This document shows positions 29,631 to 32,703 of a stretch of DNA of 32,703 nt, one piece after another. Position numbers and translations under genes: made by a program. How positions within the stretch are numbered: position 1 is the stretch's first letter; each line of letters begins with the position of its first letter. Source of the stretch: Thoreauomyces humboldtii (lineage: Eukaryota; Chytridiomycota; Chytridiomycetes; Spizellomycetales; Powellomycetaceae); assembly GCA_027596035.1 (NCBI GenBank), contig JADGJA010000181.1, positions 1 through 32,703 of the forward strand. The letters run 5' to 3'. The notes beneath the pieces were generated by a model that worked only from the letters and a program-made list of their open reading frames with translations, searched no databases and was not told where the DNA came from.

Positions 29631-32537
29631 CTAGGATGACGGCGCGACCGATCCTCCTTGCTCGGATTGAGTGGATGGTGGCACCACGGACGGTGGAACG
29701 AGGTTCAGGTCATCATCAAAATCGTCGATCTTTGCGCTGAGGGGTCTCACAGGTCGACTATGGAACTCTGTCGCGTTGGCCTTCTCACTCGCCAGCAGAC
29801 GTTTCGCTACCATCGTCCAGTTGCTCGAGAACGTTCTTCATAAAACAAAATGGACAAACAAGTTCAGCTCCTGTGCACTCTCCCAAAAGGCAACAACATT
29901 TAGGATTCGATAAAAAGGGATGGCAAGTGCAACATACCGAATCGACTCCTTGAGGTTCTTCCCGTCCTCTGCGGTGGTATCGATCTCGCCGCAATCGCGA
30001 AGGAGGTTGTTGTTGAAACTCCCCAGTTCTTCCGTCAGTTGGGTGAATGAGTGGTCCCATGCGTCGGTCGGTTTCTCGCTTCCGGCTTTTACGAGGAGGT
30101 GGACCATCCAGCTGATCAGGCTAGTGTGGAGCTTGATGTTTTCTAATGGGGTTGATGGGGTTCGGCAATGAGTCAAGCCGAAAGAGAAAGACGGTTTCGT
30201 TTGTGTTTTCTTTCCGCATTACCTTCGTTTCGCACGTCCGTGTCGGTGTTGAGCTGGTCGAGGAGTCGGGACAGGAGGTTCTCAACGTGCAGTGGGATCT
30301 TGTGTTGCTCCTTTTCGGTCGTGTTGGACAGTGTATCTGTTTCGAGCTCGTCAGCATTGTTTCAGTCACCAGACCGGGCCATGCTGGGTTCACCTATGAT
30401 GTTCTTGCCGATCTGCCCTGTCCAGTTGTAAAGCGATTCGTGCAAGGCCTGCTTTTCGACGAGGGGTAAGGGTTTGCTGGTGTCCCGGGTGCCGTAAGTT
30501 GTATACCTGTCGGACAAGGAGAGAAACGAATCAGCTCAGCAGCACATCCAGTGTTCGCGGTAAATCAATGTACTAACCGATCTTCGAGCTGGTTCTGAAG
30601 ACTGATGACATGCGAAGCTATCCCATCCTCGCCAGAAACTCTCTGGTCCAGCTTCGTCAACCAGTCCTGGACCTCCTCGCCGATCTTGCTGAGAAACTCT
30701 CCAAGAGGAGCATACTCTGCCCCGTTCGTGTTTCGCTCGTTCCGTCGCAGGAGCTTGTAGCATGCTTCCACCCACGCTTCCGTCTCCTTCCTGATGGTCG
30801 CGATCTCCTCCTGAAACACCAGATCGCGGTCGCTGGTGAACCGGACGGCCACGGCCGTGATCTGCTCGACCCACTTCATGAGGTACTCCGACAGCGACTT
30901 TACGTCGTGGATCGCAAAGGCCTTCAGCAAGGGATGATCCGTGTCGATGGTGTCGGGAACGGACGTATCGCCGGTCTCGAGGTTCTTCATGACCATCTCC
31001 ATGTCCCTTTGCATCTTTGCCAACGTCTCGATGTTGTGTTGATCTTCCTCCACCACGGACTGAGACAGACGGATGAGCTTGGCCCTCCAATCGTCGATCT
31101 TGCGTTCGACGGCACGGAGCTGGGAGTCGTTCGTGTTGCTGACGATGACGATGACGTGGTTGCTCGCCCTCAGTCGTGCGTGTTCGTACTTTTGCAAAAG
31201 GACCAGATCGGCGATCCCGTGCTCCTGGCCGATGCGGAGGGCGAGGGCCGTGGCAGCTTCCACCCATATCCGCTTCTCCTGCTCGGCGAGCCGCACGGCG
31301 TCCTCGAGACGGTCTCGCTGCATGCGATACAGCTTGTGGTACTCCTCCAGGATCTCCTCGGTGTTGTCGCTCTGGGTGAGCACCGAGACGAGCTTCTCCT
31401 GAGAGTCCTCCGCCTGCTTCGTGATGTCCATGTCGTGCTTCCGGATGATCCCCAACTCCCTCACGAGCTCCGCGACCGTCTCCTTGGAATGCAGGAGCTC
31501 GTGGGAGAGTCTGCGGTTGAGCTTCCGTTGAGCGACGAGCTCGATGTGAAGGTTTCGGACATGTTTCGGTATCTTTGTGAACATGTTCGCGTATCGGTTG
31601 CGGATCTCGCCCAGGACCTCGCCGCGTTCGATCATGTTGACGGTGACCTGACGGATGAGCTCCTGGAACACGGCGTCGTAGATCTTTTGCTCCTCCTGGA
31701 TGATGGCCAGGAAGGCGTGCATCTCGGTCGGATACTCCGAGTCAGGCTCCGCGCCGACCTCCTTGATGAGCGTCTGCATCGTGAACTTGAGAAGGGCTAC
31801 CTCTTTTCTTGTAACGGGTTTCATGGCAGCGCCTAGGACCTGAACTTCGGGATCCACTGGTCCGTTCTGTGCATAGCGAGGTGGTGTTCCATTGTCAGCG
31901 TCCTATCCGATGAGTAGGGAGGATAAGTTGCCCTCCCCTCCCCCTCCCCCCCGAGGATACTCACATCTGATTGCGACATGCCACCGGGAGCGACCACGGT
32001 CAATCCCTCCATCGTGATCCCACCGTCCTCTCCCCCTCCCCCTCCCCCTCTCGTGTGTATCGAATGTGACGTCGCGGTTGTCGGATTGTGTCCCGTCTCC
32101 CTGACCGGACCTGCCAACGGCGTCTCTCCTCTCTGACCGGGTGCCTCGTACACGAAGGCCAGATCATTGTTCGCTCCCGGGTTGGGTTTGATGGAGAGCC
32201 TGCTCGGTGGGGTTCTCCGCATGACGTTCTGGTCGGCCGCCAGCGATCCCCCTGCGCGATCCCCACCTTGGACGCCCTGCTGTCGAACGACATGTCCCTG
32301 GGTGGTTGGACGGTGCCGCGTGCTGTTGTGGGGGTTCTGCGGAGTGGAGGGACCGCCTACGAGGGAGACGAGGGAGTCCTGGATGGGTTCTCCGGCGGTG
32401 GGAGGAGAGAAGATCTTGTGTCGGGTGGAGGGAGTCTGGACGGGTGGTTTCTTTGGGGTAAGAGGGACTGGCTTTGCACCGCCGTGCGAGGAGAGCCTGC
32501 TGAGGTCCGATAGGAGTGCGGTGGGGATGTAAGACAT
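29631..32537 (-). CDS. AXDND1: Axonemal dynein light chain domain-containing protein 1 (AXDND1) homologue
   Basis: Six exons: 32537-31965, 31866-30578, 30506-30394, 30336-30223, 30142-29938 and 29835-29631, giving 832 residues; every join closes in frame. Exon 1 is disordered and Pro/Gly-rich. Exon 2 carries the axonemal dynein light-chain-like region, MKPVTRKEVALLKFTMQTL, EEQKIYDAVFQELIRQVTV, ERGEVLGEIRNRYANM, VAELVRELGIIRKHD and EEILEEYHKLYRMQRDRLE, which tracks animal AXDND1 block by block. Long coiled coils follow. Exon 5 (ENIKLHTSLISWMVHLLVKAG) also matches the animal C-terminal half. Family knowledge: AXDND1 belongs to ciliated cells and sperm, so the protein probably acts in a flagellar axoneme. 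An upstream mini-exon from an ATG at 32605 (MDAKTE) could join at 32542 through a 44-nt intron. Confidence 0.88.
31931..31952 (-). other. Potential G-quadruplex in intron 1 of the AXDND1 homologue
   Basis: On the transcribed (minus) sense strand, four G-runs of 7, 5, 4 and 3 are separated by single A residues. The tract starts 12 nt after the GTGAGT donor at 31964-31959. A second tract of three five-G runs lies at 32032-32050 in exon 1, encoding poly-Gly. Confidence 0.7.
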
Positions 32538-32703
32538 GCTTTCCTGCAATGCCGAGGTCGTCGTCCACCGTTTATGTCTACCACCACCTCTGTTTTGGCG
32601 TCCATGCAACTGGTATTATGGGTTGAATAGTCCTTTTTCTCGGCGGCGAGAGCGTCGGAGATGCCCGCCTTTCGGACAGCAGAACTCAACTGCTGCGCCC
32701 GCC
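32538..32703. promoter_or_regulatory. Upstream/5' UTR region of the AXDND1 homologue
   Basis: The window ends 166 bp upstream of the chosen start codon. The minus strand stays open in one frame here from a non-ATG codon (SSAVRKAGISDALAAEKKDY), so an additional coding exon further upstream is possible. Confidence 0.4.

Noticed and set aside
30610..31836. 408-codon plus-strand frame opposite the AXDND1 homologue
   Set aside because: Antisense shadow rich in Leu/Val/Asp/Arg, a typical product of reading a coiled-coil gene backwards; the minus strand matches a known family.

Overview
The window is nuclear DNA of a fungus. Genes are dense and lie on both strands. Most are split by short spliceosomal introns of about 57-110 nt with GT..AG ends, and coding sequence is moderately GC-rich. 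Several families are typical of fungi: a Cut8/Sts1 proteasome tether, a DLT1-like membrane protein, the fungal complex I 21-kDa subunit, Rei1 and a PST2/YCP4-type flavodoxin-like protein. The best lineage clue is the last gene, a clear homologue of the axonemal protein AXDND1. This suggests a zoosporic (flagellated) fungus, or a non-flagellated one that kept a flagellar gene. No genus can be named from sequence alone.

Layout. 1-5.7 kb: 3' end of an ABC transporter (+), then on the minus strand REI1 (60S maturation), a DUF4112 protein, a GFA/CENP-V zinc protein and CUT8/STS1. 5.7-7.5 kb: no recognisable gene, but a perfect 24-bp palindrome, a diverged direct repeat and a long-armed hairpin. 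7.5-13 kb: an unidentified TPR-like protein (-), a multi-repeat Myb/SANT gene broken by a nonsense codon and a frameshift (+), a relic of a proteasome exon, a complex I subunit (+) and the intact proteasome alpha7 gene (-). Short similarities 9469-9977 / 11234-11854 show that the tail of the alpha7 locus was duplicated next to, and probably into, the Myb gene. 13.7-16.9 kb: DLT1-like membrane protein (+) and a secreted two-domain fasciclin protein (-) with a TATA box. 16.9-19.1 kb: a 2.3-kb gene-poor stretch. 19.1-24.3 kb: a flavodoxin-like protein with a long N-terminal tail and predicted lipid anchor (+), ribosomal protein uL16/RPL10 (-), and an INO80-complex IES2/INO80B homologue (-). 24.6-29.2 kb: spliceosomal DEAH helicase PRP2/DHX16 (+) and an unrecognised 170-residue protein (+). 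29.6-32.5 kb: the AXDND1 homologue in six exons (-).

The genes do not form one pathway. Two pairs are functionally related: REI1 with RPL10 (late cytoplasmic 60S maturation) and CUT8 with proteasome alpha7. With several kb between partners this is probably chance. All gene models below were built by hand: exon joins were chosen so that the reading frame closes and family motifs continue across each junction.
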